Made by a program: the position numbers and the translations under genes
Assembly (NCBI RefSeq): GCF_963422355.1
Contig: NC_085105.1
Coordinates: 4,907,651-4,971,650, forward strand
Direction: 5' to 3'
DNA: 64,000 nt
DNA from: Corticium candelabrum
Taxonomy: Eukaryota > Porifera > Homoscleromorpha > Homosclerophorida > Plakinidae
Notes under the pieces: generated by a model
Databases searched by the model: none
What the model was told of the DNA's origin: nothing
What the model saw: the letters and a program-made list of their open reading frames with translations, nothing else
Shown: positions 44,081 to 56,890 of the stretch, piece by piece
How the letters are laid out: every line of letters starts with the position of its first letter
How positions within the stretch are numbered: position 1 is the stretch's first letter

Positions 44081-45512
44081 TGGGTCCTGTTTTGCAGCAA
44101 TTGCTTGATGACTTTCACTCCACTTTCTGCCTTACCATTTCCCTTGGTAATGACTGTCTTGTGCTTAAATTCTCGCTTATGACTAAACCGGTGGAACTCC
44201 TTACATGCAAACTGTGCCCCATCATCCATTATTTTACATCGACGGCATCATCCATTATTTACATCAACGGTATGCCATGCCTGACAAATTGTTGATTCAA
44301 TTCTGTATTACTGCTCTTGACATGAGGACATTCAGTGGCTTTACCTATATAAAGTTACTATGGTACTCCACTAAAATCAGATAATGTTGACCTTGAAAAC
44401 AAACAGATCTGCTTCCACCCTTGACCATGGGTAGAGTGGTGTCTCGTGTGGACTTAGTGTTTCCTTAGGCTGTTTCTGCTCAGAAGTTCTGCAGGTCTCA
44501 CACTTGCTGACGTATTCCTTTATTTCCGCTGTAATGTCCAGCCAAAATACACAATTCTTAGCACGCCTGATGCATGCTCCAATGCTCGTGTGAGAACTAT
44601 GAATATGCTAAAGTGTATATGCTCTAAGTGCAGTAGGGATAGCACATCTATTTTCCCAAATATGATACCAAAGTAACCATCCTTACGGAATTCAGCTTGT
44701 TTTTCGTGTGGCCATCCTTCCTTAATCACTGTTTGAAGTTCCTGCAAAGTGTAGTCCTCTGCTGTACTTTTCTTAATGTTCTACAATGACCTCCGTGTAA
44801 TGTAGGGACACTTTACCACTCTAATCTGTTCCACCTCTGCTTCAAAAGAAGACCTAATGCACAGGACTGCTTCACCTTCTATGTTTGCCGTCTTTGCAAG
44901 TATTGGGTGAGCTCTAGACAAACTGTTGTCTAATACAATTTTCTGTCCCTTTTGGTATTTGACATGCAGATCACTGCAACCACATTAACATTCTTGTAGC
45001 ATTTTGGGGCTAGATGTAGTGCCATAATGATCTCTAGCAGCTTGTGATCAGTATGGACCATCACTTTCTTGCCATAGGCGTATTGATTGAATTTTCTGCA
45101 GCTAATATGATCCCCAGTAACTGTTTTAATTTGAGGGTATTCTTTTTCGGTTTTAGACAGCACTGTGCTGTCATACATGACTGGTTGTCTGTCTTGCAAC
45201 AATACTGCTCTCCTAGTCCGGTACTAGATGCGTCGCACTGGGGCGGGCTGTTGTAATCATTTGCTTAAGCTGTTTGAACGACTGACTACTCTTTCTTGTC
45301 TTTCTGTCCATTTCCAGATAGTGTCTGGGAAAGTAAGCTGCCTCATAGGCTCCCACATGTCTGCCAGGGCATGAATCTAGTTAGGTAATTTACTACTCCC
45401 AGCATTCTTCTCACGCCCTCAATGTCTTGAGGAGACTCCATCTGCAGAATTGCTAATACCTTGCCTGGATCTGGTTTGACACTGTCGGGTGTTAATATGT
45501 ATGGTCCATATA

Positions 45513-46444
45513 CAGTTTGCGTCAAAACTATTGACACATTTCCGGTTTACTTGTACTATTTTTGGAAAGTTTTCTAGTTTTGCTATTTATTAAGATATCA
45601 TGCCAATTTTTTCTCAAACAGCTGAAAAACAGTTACAAAAGCTATTCCATAATATGCGCATCCACATAGAGAACTTATCCATCATGAAACGAGTCATGAA
45701 AGACAACACCGTGATAGTCTGTTACTATACCGCTCCATCTGCTGAGATCTGCCAACTTTTACGTGTTTCTCGCTCTACTGAACTCTCCAAAGACTGGACA
45801 CTGGAGAAGGAATTCAATGCAGAGCTTCTCGTTGAAGACCAAAAACTAGCTGAAAACCATCGAACAGCTTCAAGTGAACATGACGCAACAAGGAACAACA
45901 AATCAGCGAACAAACATGCACATCAGCTTGCAGCGCAGGAAGTTGTTGTCATGCTGTTCTTCCACCAGCAGAAGAGAACTTTATGATGCAAGTATTGCTA
46001 CATGATGCCTAACAATTAAAATTCTGCGGCTAGTGAAGCTAGAAATACGAGACTCTGGGATCCACTATTCTCGATTGGCCTGCTAGCTCACCAGATCTTG
46101 CACGAAATAGAAAACTTTTGGGCAGTCATCAAGCGACGTGTTGAGCTTCCTAGGCCTCAGAACGTTCATGAACTGGAAGATGCAATCCAGGCGGAGTGGC
46201 ACTTTCTCACGCCTTGTGATCTGTTGCCGTACACTGAACGTCTAGCCGATTGCGAATGCGCTTTTTTATAGAGCTACGCTAGCAAGGATAATGCTATCAA
46301 AAATGAAAGGAGAACACAAACTACTGATGCGCACTTGTGAGCTTCCACAAGTCTAGCAAACCTACGAGCATACACAGCAGTTCTCTCCTATCTAATAAAC
46401 ATACTTGACCTGAAAACGGATGCGTTTCTGCTACCCGTGGACTG
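45513..46444 (+). mobile_element. Tc1/mariner-like transposon relic nested in the Gypsy element
   Basis: The left end TA|CAGTTTGCGTCAAAACTATT has the look of a Tc1 terminus. The right end at GGACTG is too diverged to confirm an inverted repeat. About 46060-46290 encodes, with a frameshift, the C-terminal catalytic part of a Tc1/mariner transposase: WPA-SPDL, ENFWAVIKRRV, then RPQNVHELEDAI and a C-terminal W/L-rich end. The N-terminal part is not recognisable. It is inactive. Confidence 0.72.
45600..45986 (+). CDS. Unrecognised 128-codon ORF inside the Tc1-like relic
   Basis: The open frame from ATG is rich in Glu, Lys and Asn and ends before the recognisable transposase C-terminus. It sits where a Tc1 transposase N-terminus (helix-turn-helix) would be, but I cannot see that motif. 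It may be a decayed transposase start or chance. Confidence 0.25.
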   Translation: MPIFSQTAEKQLQKLFHNMRIHIENLSIMKRVMKDNTVIVCYYTAPSAEICQLLRVSRSTELSKDWTLEKEFNAELLVEDQKLAENHRTASSEHDATRNNKSANKHAHQLAAQEVVVMLFFHQQKRTL

Positions 46445-46796
46445 CACTTGACTTCACTTTCTCTCAACTTGAATTATCCGTGTCCAATTTTAATTGTTTG
46501 GTTTACAACGATTGAGCAGTGCGGTCAATCTCAGGTCATGATTTTGAACAGCTTCACGTACTGTAGCTTTTTCCTCTGCTACTAATATGTCATCAGCAAT
46601 CACATAGACTCCATCTGCTAACTGGTGCATTCCTCAAAGAAATTGTTCTGGTGTAAAGAGTAGGAAGATTTGGTGGGATGATGAACTGACTTGATTGAAA
46701 TCAAGAGCTCAACTATGTTTCATAGTATGGCGTAATTTAGGAAAACTTCTGGATGGAGCGGAGTACATGGAGATACAAAATTCAAAGAAGAATTCA

Positions 46797-48670
46797 AACA
46801 CAAAGTAAAACAAAAATGACGTTTGGAGAGAGAAATGTTTTGTGAAAAGTTAGCTGAGGTGTCATCGGGTAATAATACGAGGAATTTTGGCAATTGGTTA
46901 AGAGTGGCATTTCACCTACACCATATAAAGGCTTGGTGTGTGATTGGTAAGGCTGAATCGGTGGAAGATACTTTACATTTATGGAAAGAGCATTTTGGTG
47001 CAATTGTCAGCAGCGAGGGTGACAAGGATCTGGAGAGAGACAGAAAGGTCTTTGTGAGGAGTTACCTGAAGCTGTTGAGGGGAAATCCAAATGACCATGG
47101 TGGAGTATGGAGACTACACCATCAGAGGTGCTGAGAGGTTTTGACCGTGTAAAGTTAAATAAGTCCACTGGTCCGGATGGAATAGAATCCGAGCATTTAC
47201 AATACGGATGTTTTGATCTGGCAATCCATATAAGTATAGCCTTACTGCGTTTATGAGGCATGCTTTCATGCCTCATCAGTTCTCTAGGTCCTACATAGTA
47301 CCGATCAGTAAGGACAAGCATGGAGATATGTCTGATCCCAATAATTAGAGAGGTATAGCGATTTCGTCCGTTGTATCTAAAGCAATGGAGCATGTGATAT
47401 TGGATAAGTTTGGACATCATCTTGTAAGTTCCATTCAACAGTTTGGTTTTAAACAGAATCATAGTTGCTATGACTGTTCATTTGTGTTGAAAGAAAAGAG
47501 ACAGTAAATTACTATCTACAGAATGGTAACAAGGTAGTATACTTGTGCCTTAGACCTTTCTAAGGGTTATGACAAAGTAAAGCATTACAGGATGTTCTGT
47601 AAACTCCTTCAAAAGAAGTCCCTGTGGGTGTTGTGAGACTCGTAGCTACATGGTATTCATCTCAAACCATAGAAGTTAAATGTAAGAACCATACATTCTG
47701 AGGCTTTTGAGGTCACCAACGGCGTGCGACAAGGTAGTGTTCTATCACCTTGTTTGTTTAATATTTATATTGATGACTTACTCAATCAGTTATTTCATTC
47801 TGACGATGGCGCAAAGATTGCCAACATGTATGAGGGTGCATGGCTTATGCAGATGATATACTAGTAGTGTTGGTGTCTCCAACGGTATGGCGTTACAAGG
47901 AATGCTTGATATGTGGAAATCTTTTGCCACAGCAACAGCTTGACATTCAATGTGAGTAAGAGTGTAGTGATTACATTTGTGAAGTCAAGATTTGTTTGTG
48001 TGGAGGATTCTCAGCTAGTGCTTAACCACAACACGTTGCCTTGGAAGTCTTGTATCACTCATTTGGGGGTGATACTGGATGAGTTATGCAACAATGCCTC
48101 TACCGTAGAGGATAGAGTTAAGAAATTTTGCGGAGCTGTCAATTCTGTTGTGCCACGTTTAGGTGGTATAGTTTCGTCAGATCAAGTTTGGATGAAAATA
48201 GTAGACACTCAGCTGTTTAGTACTATCTTGTGGTAGTCACCTCTGGAATATTGACAAAGGTCCTATTGCAGGAACTGTAGAAATAGCTAACTGGAAAGGA
48301 ATTCGATGTGGTTTTGGAATGAGATCAAGAGAGTCAATACATGAGAGACTTAAAGAGTGTTTTACAGAAGCTTCAGAGAAGATCAAAGACTCCAACTATT
48401 ATTCATGAAAAGAGCAATTGACTTTGTAAATTACCTTGTACAAGGACTGTCATGGTTACTTTGCAGACATAGTTCTGGATATTTGTTTAGTGGAATAGAG
48501 ACTAAAATCTTGTTTTTATAGAGACTTGAGGGATTCCATGAAATCTTTTAAATTTTTAGTTTAGTGTTAGTTTGGTTATGTTTGTGCTACTTGTGTGTAT
48601 TGTGTAATAGTGGATGTATGTGTAGTCATTGGCCCTGTGTGGGAACTGCACCAAATTGTGGTGTGTCAAG
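46797..48670 (+). pseudogene. Decayed non-LTR retrotransposon (LINE), plus strand
   Basis: Segments in order: a pre-polymerase stretch with LWKEHFG (about 46980), KSTGPDGI (about 47160), a polymerase block with ISSVVSKAMEH (about 47360), VTNGVRQGSVLSPCLFN (about 47710-47760), YADDI in another frame (about 47845), and a thumb with THLGVILD (about 48060). The 3' end runs to CACCAAATTGTGGTGTGTC and an AT-rich ATTATTATT tail near 48670. This is the pattern of APE-type LINEs such as CR1/L2/Jockey; the endonuclease part is missing. Several stops and frameshifts are present. Confidence 0.75.
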
Positions 48671-48703
48671 AATATATTATTATTTTAAGTTGGTCCTTTT
48701 TTA

Positions 48704-48990
48704 ATTCCATCAGAATGTGCACCCTTTCAGTTATTTAATTAATTGCAATGATGCTCAACCATTCATTGGCCATGCCAATAAATTAACTTTCACCAGGATT
48801 TTTCTTAGACTTCCCAATATTCACAAGTATAAGTTCAATGCTGTAGTCTTTCTGTAATCATGCAAATTGCCCAGCTTATGCAAGTGATCCTTCCAATAAC
48901 TGCTGATTTCATCATCTGTTTTAGCCAGTTTTAACTGCACTCCACTGTATGAAGTGGCAGAGTCATTGCATGATAGCTGTAAAAGAATAT
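48704..48990. repeat. Uninterrupted copy of the repeat flanking the intronic Gypsy
   Basis: The left part matches 35953-36062 and the right part matches 39738-39880, at about 70-75% by eye. Confidence 0.6.
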
Positions 48991-51900
48991 TGTGTTTAGC
49001 CATGCAGCCAGCTTCACCTTTGTCATGTAGTTTAGTTTATTACAGATTTTGGTTGGGCCGCTGTTCAAAGGGTCAAGTCTAATACTGCACTTTCTATTGA
49101 ATTTTGTTGTATGAGATATCCAGGGATGATAAGAGTATCTCAGTTGGTACCTAAATTAATTAATTAGTGACTTTATTGAAGCATAAACCATTACTATACT
49201 TCTGTTATAGCCTCTTGTATACCAAAGTTATTATAATAAATTAGCTTGGCAATTTGAAACACACAAGAATAATTAGACAGATGGTGAAGTGAGACTATGG
49301 CTAATGGATTTGTGTCTTCATGTTGTGGTAATTAATTAAGTCACAGAACATAGCATTGTGTGTGGTATGTTTTGGTGAGAAGGCTACAATATGAGCACAA
49401 GAACAAACTTTAGGGCAAACTCTGATGCAAACTCTGATGCAAACTGTGATGGACAGACTGTCTCACTTATAGAGTTTGAGTTTGCCAGCAAGCATTCTAT
49501 GCTACTTTCAAATAATTAGTAAAGAGCTGACAACATTTTTTATCTAATCAGGTTTGGCAGACTGCAGGTTATGAATGCATGGATGTCCTGGTTTTGTTGG
49601 CGTATGTAATAGAGTTTTGGGGAGTTGGGAGGTATGGTTTCAATACCAAGATGATTTCACTCATGTTTAGTGTGAGACACAGCCTCTTTTATTAATTAGC
49701 TAATTAACATAATTCTTATATGGTTGTGTAGTGTGTACAAGTAGTTCTAAAATGTTTTAGTTGTACAGTAGTATTGTAGTGGCATTGAAACCATAAATTG
49801 CTGCTTTAGCTAACAAAAATCAGAGAGACCCCACATGGTAATGTTTTTTTGTGAAGAGAAAGAGCCAGCTGGTAGACAAGCAATAGCAAGGACAGAGAAC
49901 TGCAGGCTTCAGAAGTACAATGACAATCTATTTTACGTGCAGTTTTAAGGGGTGTCCCCAAGATTTTTGCAAGGCACGGCGGAAATTGTTATAACCACGC
50001 CCATCCTAATTTTTGGGCCCCTATTCCAATTTTTATGGTGACACACCTGCAAAATCTTTGATGCAGCTTTGCTTACACTAAGATACCACAAACTGTTGTC
50101 ATGAAATGCTCAGGCACAAAAGGAACAAAGTGGTTTATGTTCGAATTCTATAGAAAGTTTCTCTGTCTTGACCACATGATAGCTATATTAAACCTTATAG
50201 CCCATGGAAAATTTCCAGACCTCAAGTAGCTGATAGCCTAGTACATAGGATAGGAAGGGCCAGATATCTACAAAACTCGTTTGTACGTACCATCAGATAC
50301 TGACCTAAGTAGTGGGCGGTTCTGACAACCACTGCTGATCTTTGACTACTTATATTACAATTAAGTTTATACCATATGGCAGCCTTTGTCCTAATTGGTC
50401 TTATCTTCAAACCAAACATCTCAGGACTACTTGTTAGCCTCAAACAATTTCTCGAAATACAAATACACGTCATTGTCTTTATACCTAATCACTGCATACT
50501 CATGCAGCAAAGCATGGCGGCCTGTACCAAGTGGAAACCAAGGAATGGCGGAGCGCGGTGCCTTTAGTATGCTGGGGACAACCCTGCCTGAGGCTGAGGC
50601 TGAGTGTTTGTGTTGTGAAGTTTGATTATACATTTATTGCTTGAACAACTTGACAGATATCAGTCTCATATTGTGGGGCTGGATTATTGCCTTTATAGCT
50701 ACCAGTTCTGATTCCTTTATGCAGATAGTATAGCTAGGAGTGTGAGTCGAGGATGTCCTCTCATTTGATTCAGTGACATGGCCTGTCGGTTTACTGGACA
50801 ATTGCAATTACAGAGGACTCTGGCTAGGGATGACAAGTTGGGAATCTTCATGGAGGTGGGACCATCGTGCATGACTGTACAGTGTATGTGTAAGCAAGCA
50901 CCTCAAACAGATTGATGTGAAACCTTTTCGCATAGGCAGCAGTTCTCTTCATGTGCAGTCTCAGAGCAGGAAGCATATATATGCTTTGTCAGTACACCAT
51001 CTCACTAAGAAACCTTCTGTTGACTTGAAAGATTTCTAAAAATGACTGAATCTTAGAAATTTTTGCTGCAATTGATGGCTAGCAGCTGTTGGTACTCAAG
51101 GCCGAACTCTTTGGACTCACCATGAGCACAACATTCTGCATCATGCATGATGTCATCATGTCGTGATTTCCACTTGTTGCTTGTATACAGTGCAGATTTG
51201 GAGACAGTCAACCATATTGTGGCTGGCTGTGTAGTGCTTGGGCATTGACTGACTACACTGACGTCATCCACTGTGATATTTGTTGTCATTCTTGAGGTTG
51301 CAATGGCCCCGAGTACAGTACTGGCATCATCATTGATAGGCTTGTGGAGGTGGACAAGCTGAAAGTTACAATGATGTGGTGGGGATACAGCTATTTCTAA
51401 TGCTAAGAAGATTGGTGCCTATAGTCTTGGCATCTGCTTCAGAAATGTGAAGACCCAACTGTCTTTTTGTTGATATCAGCTGCCCTGTTGATGCATGGCA
51501 TGCAACATTACCAGGAAACATGCTGAGAATTGATGAAGTACATTGACTTAAGGGTAGAGGTAAATTTCTTAATTGTGGCATTGTTGGCGACTGCATGGTT
51601 GTTCCAGTGGTGTCGGAAGCATTGGGCGTAGTATATGGCGATATTGCATGGTGGCTGGACATGATCAATCCAGGTCATCACAACATGCAGCACTTACAGA
51701 AAACAGTGCTTTTTGAATCCACTAGGATATTGCATATAGTTGTGGTTTCTGTTTAGACAACCATGATGATCTAAGCACCTCTGAGGCAGGGTTTGCTCCC
51801 TGTGCTTACAAAGAGGCCTTACAAACCAGACCGATCGATCACCAGGTTGAGCATGACATAATATAAATAATAATATTCAATATTTTAATCATTCCTATTA

Positions 51901-52719
51901 TACAGTACAGCACAGCTAGTGCTTTAGCCTATAAAGAATAATTCCCCAAATAATTTGACTTTTCTGTTACTGTGACGACTGCGAACGTATTGCACACACT
52001 GAAAAATAGGACATTACTGTAATGCATGAATCCAGAGTAATCCTTCTTAGAGTACTTTGGAGTGTTACATACATGGTTTCAAGGGTACATGTGCAGTACC
52101 CCTATATCAATTATGTGTCAATTATGTGTAGGTATATAAGTCTGAAGTGCAGTGCATTTCTAGACATGTTTCTATCAACACCTTAATAATTGTTATTCCA
52201 TATGCATGGATGGTTGTTGCTCTTTAATTATCTTATTGATGTACAATACCATGTAGGCCAAAGAAGTGAGGTCATGCAGCATATGCACAGAGAATTCCAT
52301 AAATAGCCATCATGCTGTGGAATGTCTCGTTGATGACACTAACCTTATCTGACTTGGTATGCCACAATGCAAGTAGCCTAGCTATCCCCATGCATAGGCA
52401 GTTTGTTTACTGTAATACAGCAGCTGCACCTATAGATATTTCAATTGCTTAATTGTTTGGAAGACTCCCATCATCTACTTTGTAACTATTCTTAGGTTAC
52501 CTAATCACTGTTACATAGTCCAATTGAGTTACATCAAGCTTTGTGCACATTAATTAACACATGTGACTCATGAGCATATATGCACATGCTAGAAGTGAAC
52601 TTGCTGCTTCAACTTCTTGCTTGCTTTTGCTAAGGATTATCATCATGTTTTTGTTGTGATCTGTCACAAGTTACATTGCTTTAATTGGAACAACTAGACT
52701 CTTTAAGTAGCAGCACTTT

Positions 52720-52720
<1 letters not shown>
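48991..52720. other. No recognisable gene; possible LINE scrap near 51.2 kb
   Basis: A frame at about 51165-51250 (+) reads ...ETVNHIVAGCVVLGH, like the Cys/His region after the polymerase in some LINEs, but nothing extends it. A 13-bp unit (GCAAACTCTGATG) is repeated three times at 49417-49455. Otherwise only short frames without motifs. Confidence 0.4.

Positions 52721-52764
<44 letters not shown>
52721..52764. repeat. (TA)n microsatellite
   Basis: About 20 TA units ending directly at the inverted-repeat element that follows. Confidence 0.95.
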
Positions 52765-52766
<2 letters not shown>

Positions 52767-53237
52767 CATCTCCAATTACCGAACATTTTTTCCAATCTGA
52801 ACAATGCTCAATGTGGGTGGGTGGGTAGAGGCTTGTTCAGATTGAAATGTTTGACACTAGATATTGAAATTTGTGTCTACACTGTAGCTGCATGAGCCCA
52901 CCGATATCGTCACCTCTATGGCACAATTAAGCCACTGAGCTGTGTGTCAGTATCCTGTGCTAAGTTGTTTGTGGTGACTGTTTCCCAGTGTAACATGAAC
53001 TAGTAAATAGCTAGTCTTATTATCTTTTGCTCATTGGTATTAATAGAGCCTGTCATGATGCAAGCTAGTGCTCTGTTTGGGAACTTAAGTTAAGCTGAAG
53101 GAGTTGTTTTTCGGAAACATCACTCTTGTTGAACATGTGTCCAACATTTGTTCAAATTGAGGGGTGGGATTGAGGGCGGTCACCACGTATCTGATTGTTG
53201 TGTAGACTGAAGGAACTGTTTGGTTATTGGAGATGCC
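52765..53237. mobile_element. MITE with ~28-bp terminal inverted repeats
   Basis: The left end GGCATCTCCAATTACCGAAC pairs with the right end, whose complement reads GGCATCTCCAATAACCAAAC. Total 473 bp, no transposase. It is inserted at the edge of a TA repeat, which hides any TA target duplication. An internal inverted pair (AATCTGAACAA / TTGTTCAGATT) lies at 52795-52848. Confidence 0.7.
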
Positions 53238-56200
53238 CCTTATAATGGTTATGATTTCTATTTGATGGTCTAAAACTATTTGAAGAAATGTTAGGCAAAG
53301 TCTTTTTGCATTTTTTTGCAAACAGTATGTCTATTTACAACTAGTTTAAATTATGGTGACAGCAAAGTCATACCTACTTGTTTACAAGTAGTAAAACTGT
53401 GTCTTGTACTGAGTCTGGATGGGTTTTCTCTTTAGCTTTTAATGGAACACAGCAAATGTGCAAATAAGTTAGTAATGTATAGATATTTGTGTGTAATTTT
53501 CAGTGCTGTAAAACTGATTAGGTATTCTACTTACCATACGTTGTTTGAAATCTTGTGATATATTGCAATAAATTTGATTTTATACTTACATTTTGTTAAT
53601 ATTTTAGTGAATTGATTATTACATCATGATTAAATTATTCGTAGAGTCTTACTCACTGCTTAGAGAATTATAAATAAACTTTTTTGTTGATCACTGTGTA
53701 ACTTGCCAGGAACGATTTTGTAAAGCATAGGTTTGCAGCATATTCTGTATTAGGAAACTAATATGACATAATGTTTTGCACCAACATGAGAGTGCAAAGT
53801 CTATATTGTGTCTGCATAATCTACTAGGTGGTCTATATTGTGTCTACATAGTCTACTAGGTGGTTAGAGTTTGAATCTGACAATGACGATTTGGTGGTGA
53901 TATGACAGCAATAAGGAAATGTACATTGGTTTTCTTACTGTGTTTGGCTATCTATGAGAGTACACTTGTGTTTTAGTGTGTAGAGAGATCAATGGCCGAA
54001 TTCTTGTAGCACACACAATTGATGATAACTACATTGCTTACTTGCACCATGTAGATGACATAGAGACATGTATATTTAGGGACTCACTTGCTGAGTTAGT
54101 GGGTGTACTCGAATGTATGTAGAGACTCAGCTCTTCTTTGATTAACGAGAGATGACGATCTAGACTTTCATATATAATTGTAGTGAAATGTTGGTCAAAT
54201 AAACTAACATTTGTCTAATATATGTAGTCAAACAGACATGCAAAGACTGTTACTTGTGTATGTCTCTGAAACAAGAAAGTTTTTCTTTACAAAAATGGTA
54301 ATAATAACTATATACATATATATGTAGACAACCCAAACTAAGAAAGGAAGAAATAAAGAAAAAGAGACAACAAGAAAAGCAAAACCTAACATAGCTAGTT
54401 TTAGGTCATCATATGTAACTGCAAACAAGTTTTTACTAGTCGTATACGATCACCGATTATTCTTTAAGACTGAGATTTACAGTACATTGAATGTGGGTGT
54501 GTGGTTACTGGTAATGTTTCTATCCCGACAGTGTCCCATGCTCAAATGTTAATAGAGCCCTAGTTCAGGGTTTATTCATAGAATGCTGTACCTGGCATAT
54601 TGATTCTATATTGCTTAACATTTTGTTGGTTAACTATTAGTAGTGTCAGATAAGCAAACTGTTCAGATAACTGATCTGATACAAAATATGCAGTTTATTG
54701 TTTTTTGGTTCATGTGACTGCCTGTGTTTGAACAGTAGAGTATCCTTGTTTTCCATTAGACAGCAATTACTTATTTTGATCCAACTGCAAAATCTGTTTA
54801 GTAACCGTTTCACTGTCTTTGCCCATATAAAGCATCAGAGATTGTACATGCATATTATATACATTGCACTATGTATCTTGCAATTGATCAACCCTTGTAG
54901 TCTCATCTGAACATCTTTCATTGACCATGTTTTCAAAGTTAGAAAACTTGCAGCCTGAACTACAAAGAGGCTGGACTCTGGTTGTGTAGACCGGGTGGCC
55001 ATTGCATGGTCTATCCAATCAGTTATCAAGAACCGATGTCTCCCTGAATAACTTGCTAAGTAAACTAACCTGGATGCTGCTATATTTACAATACTTCACT
55101 CTGAGCTAAAGTGTACCCCAGATTTCAATAGTAATGCTGATGCGTGACTTGTAAAATATATGAAGGTGACAGATACATAGGCATAGGCATGTCCTTGTGA
55201 AAGTTTGTTTCTTCCTCCTCTTGGTCTTTCTCATACCTACACCACCTTTTAAATCCACTTCCAGCCATAACAACAGGAGAAGCCTAACATCATTTGTCTA
55301 TAGGGAAAGGGAGCAGAAATCTCTAGATAGCACTCAACTCACTGTTAATTAATGCTAGGATAAATCTCTGATAGTTGTGATTGGTAACATCTTTCGTTAT
55401 GCCTTGTTTGCATGTAAAGAATCAAACAGAGCAGCTAATATTCTAATTTTTGATATCTTTTTTTAGTTTTACGTATAATTCAGAGTACATTGTCGATTTA
55501 GAGATTTTAAATGCTTAGAAGTGTTACAAAATTTTGTCAATACTTTGAGAAAACTGTTGAGAACAAAGAGCCAATCTCAAGTTTATTGGTCATGTAATAT
55601 CTGCTGGAAACGTTGATGCTGTTTTCTAAGTTGTCACTTTTTGTCAAACTTAATTGGTTGATGATTTTGTAAACATGCACTCATTTAGCTACTGCATGTT
55701 GTCATGCAGTTGGCTGATGAGTCTTAGCTGTTCCCATCATGAAGGATTGAGCTTTATAACAATTGAAAAAATAGAAACACAATGGTTTTGTGAAACGCAG
55801 TGTGAGAAAATGGAATCAGCATACTGAAATATCAATATCATTCCAGAAATCTGATGAGATGAAAAATGAACAGTTAGCTGAAAAGAGTGTATGCATGTAG
55901 TGAGGGGGGCAACTTCAAGTTGATAGTTCATGGCTCCACTTCTAATTGGTCATTTTGATTCTTTTAGTTGAGTATATACATGCATCATTTTAGCCACCGC
56001 ACTTCAAAATTTGTGGTCAATACAAGTATATGAACAAGGCACAGTAACTAGAAATAAGCTTGACTAAAACGAATGATAATCCGTTCATTAGGAACTCCCC
56101 CACAGATAGTCTTTCTGTTATTTCACTATGGATATCTTGATTATTCTCAACCAGAACAGATGACCACAACTATTTTATTTTACTTTTTATCTTGAGTTAT

Positions 56201-56600
56201 GACACAGTGCAATGTAGATGTTGTGATATTGTAGCTTTCTTAGCAGTCCTCCTGCTGTCCTAAACGTTTATTGCTGTGGCAGAGGTGTTGAAGAACTTTT
56301 GTTATTGGAAAGAAAGCAAACTTGTAAAGGAGACTGCTGGCAAGTAGAAAGTACCAATCGTACAAAAACAACTTTCATAGTATGGCAGTTGTACAGATTC
56401 TTTTGTCTCTTGTGCTTGTGTGATGAAGGTCTTGTACAAAAGATGGATGACACAGAGTCAAAAGTAAATGTTTGGCTACTCATCAAATAATTCCATGAGA
56501 CTTCATGGTCTATTGTGACCAATAAACTGCTATCAGAACAACATCTATAGGATCTGATGCAGTGACACAAGCAACCTGCTAAACCACCTTTATTGTTGTA
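53238..56600. other. No recognisable gene
   Basis: AT-rich sequence with only short frames. It includes a short direct repeat around 53800-53860 (GGTCTATATTGTGTCT.. / CATARTCTACTAGGTGGT). This is upstream sequence of the Wnt gene and could contain its regulatory elements, none of which I can define. Confidence 0.45.
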
Positions 56601-56822
56601 GTTGCCTAAGGGGATACAGCCTGTCTTCACGTGTTTTGCCACGTGTTGTTGGTTATATGAAGGCGGAGCCTGTCATCACTTGTCTGTCCTTTGTCAAGTG
56701 CTTGATAGCGTTTCCTGTTTATCTCTTCGGCGTCTCAACCCACGGGTTGAGCATGCGTTTGCAGAGATAAAAGTTTGCGTCTTGATAGTGAGCCGCAGAA
56801 GTCACGGGAAATTGATTGCGGC

Positions 56823-56890
56823 ATGGTGGGGTGTGTTGCTGTCGCTCTTTTGCCTCTGCTTGCTGTTTTCAGACAAGCCTCTTGCTTGCA
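56823..56890 (+). CDS. Wnt: Wnt gene, exon 1 (signal peptide)
   Basis: 22 codons plus two bases, encoding MVGCVAVALLPLLAVFRQAS; donor GCA|GTACGT. The following intron is only 68 nt (56891-56958). Confidence 0.85.

Larger units (their letters stand above)
43340..46660 (-). mobile_element. Decayed minus-strand Ty3/Gypsy element, split by a DNA transposon
   Basis: Read from 46660 downward: polymerase with VIADDILV (about 46550-46590), then KLRESEV (about 46460). A foreign insert of ~0.93 kb follows, then LTPDSVKPDPGKVLAI (about 45440-45490), RNase H with TDHK (about 45040), integrase zinc region and core (about 44720-43900), and a basic tail with EDGMVYRRQP (about 43620). Continuity across the insert shows the transposon came later. 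A 146-bp GA microsatellite interrupts the integrase. No LTRs were identified. Confidence 0.78.

Noticed and set aside
43872..44229. Glu-Arg / Leu-Ser frames of 78-108 codons
   Set aside because: Translation through a GA repeat; only the flanking parts are Gypsy integrase.
56640..56822. TCF/LEF-type sites (CCTTTGTC at about 56686) as Wnt autoregulation
   Set aside because: A single weak match in AT-rich sequence is expected by chance.
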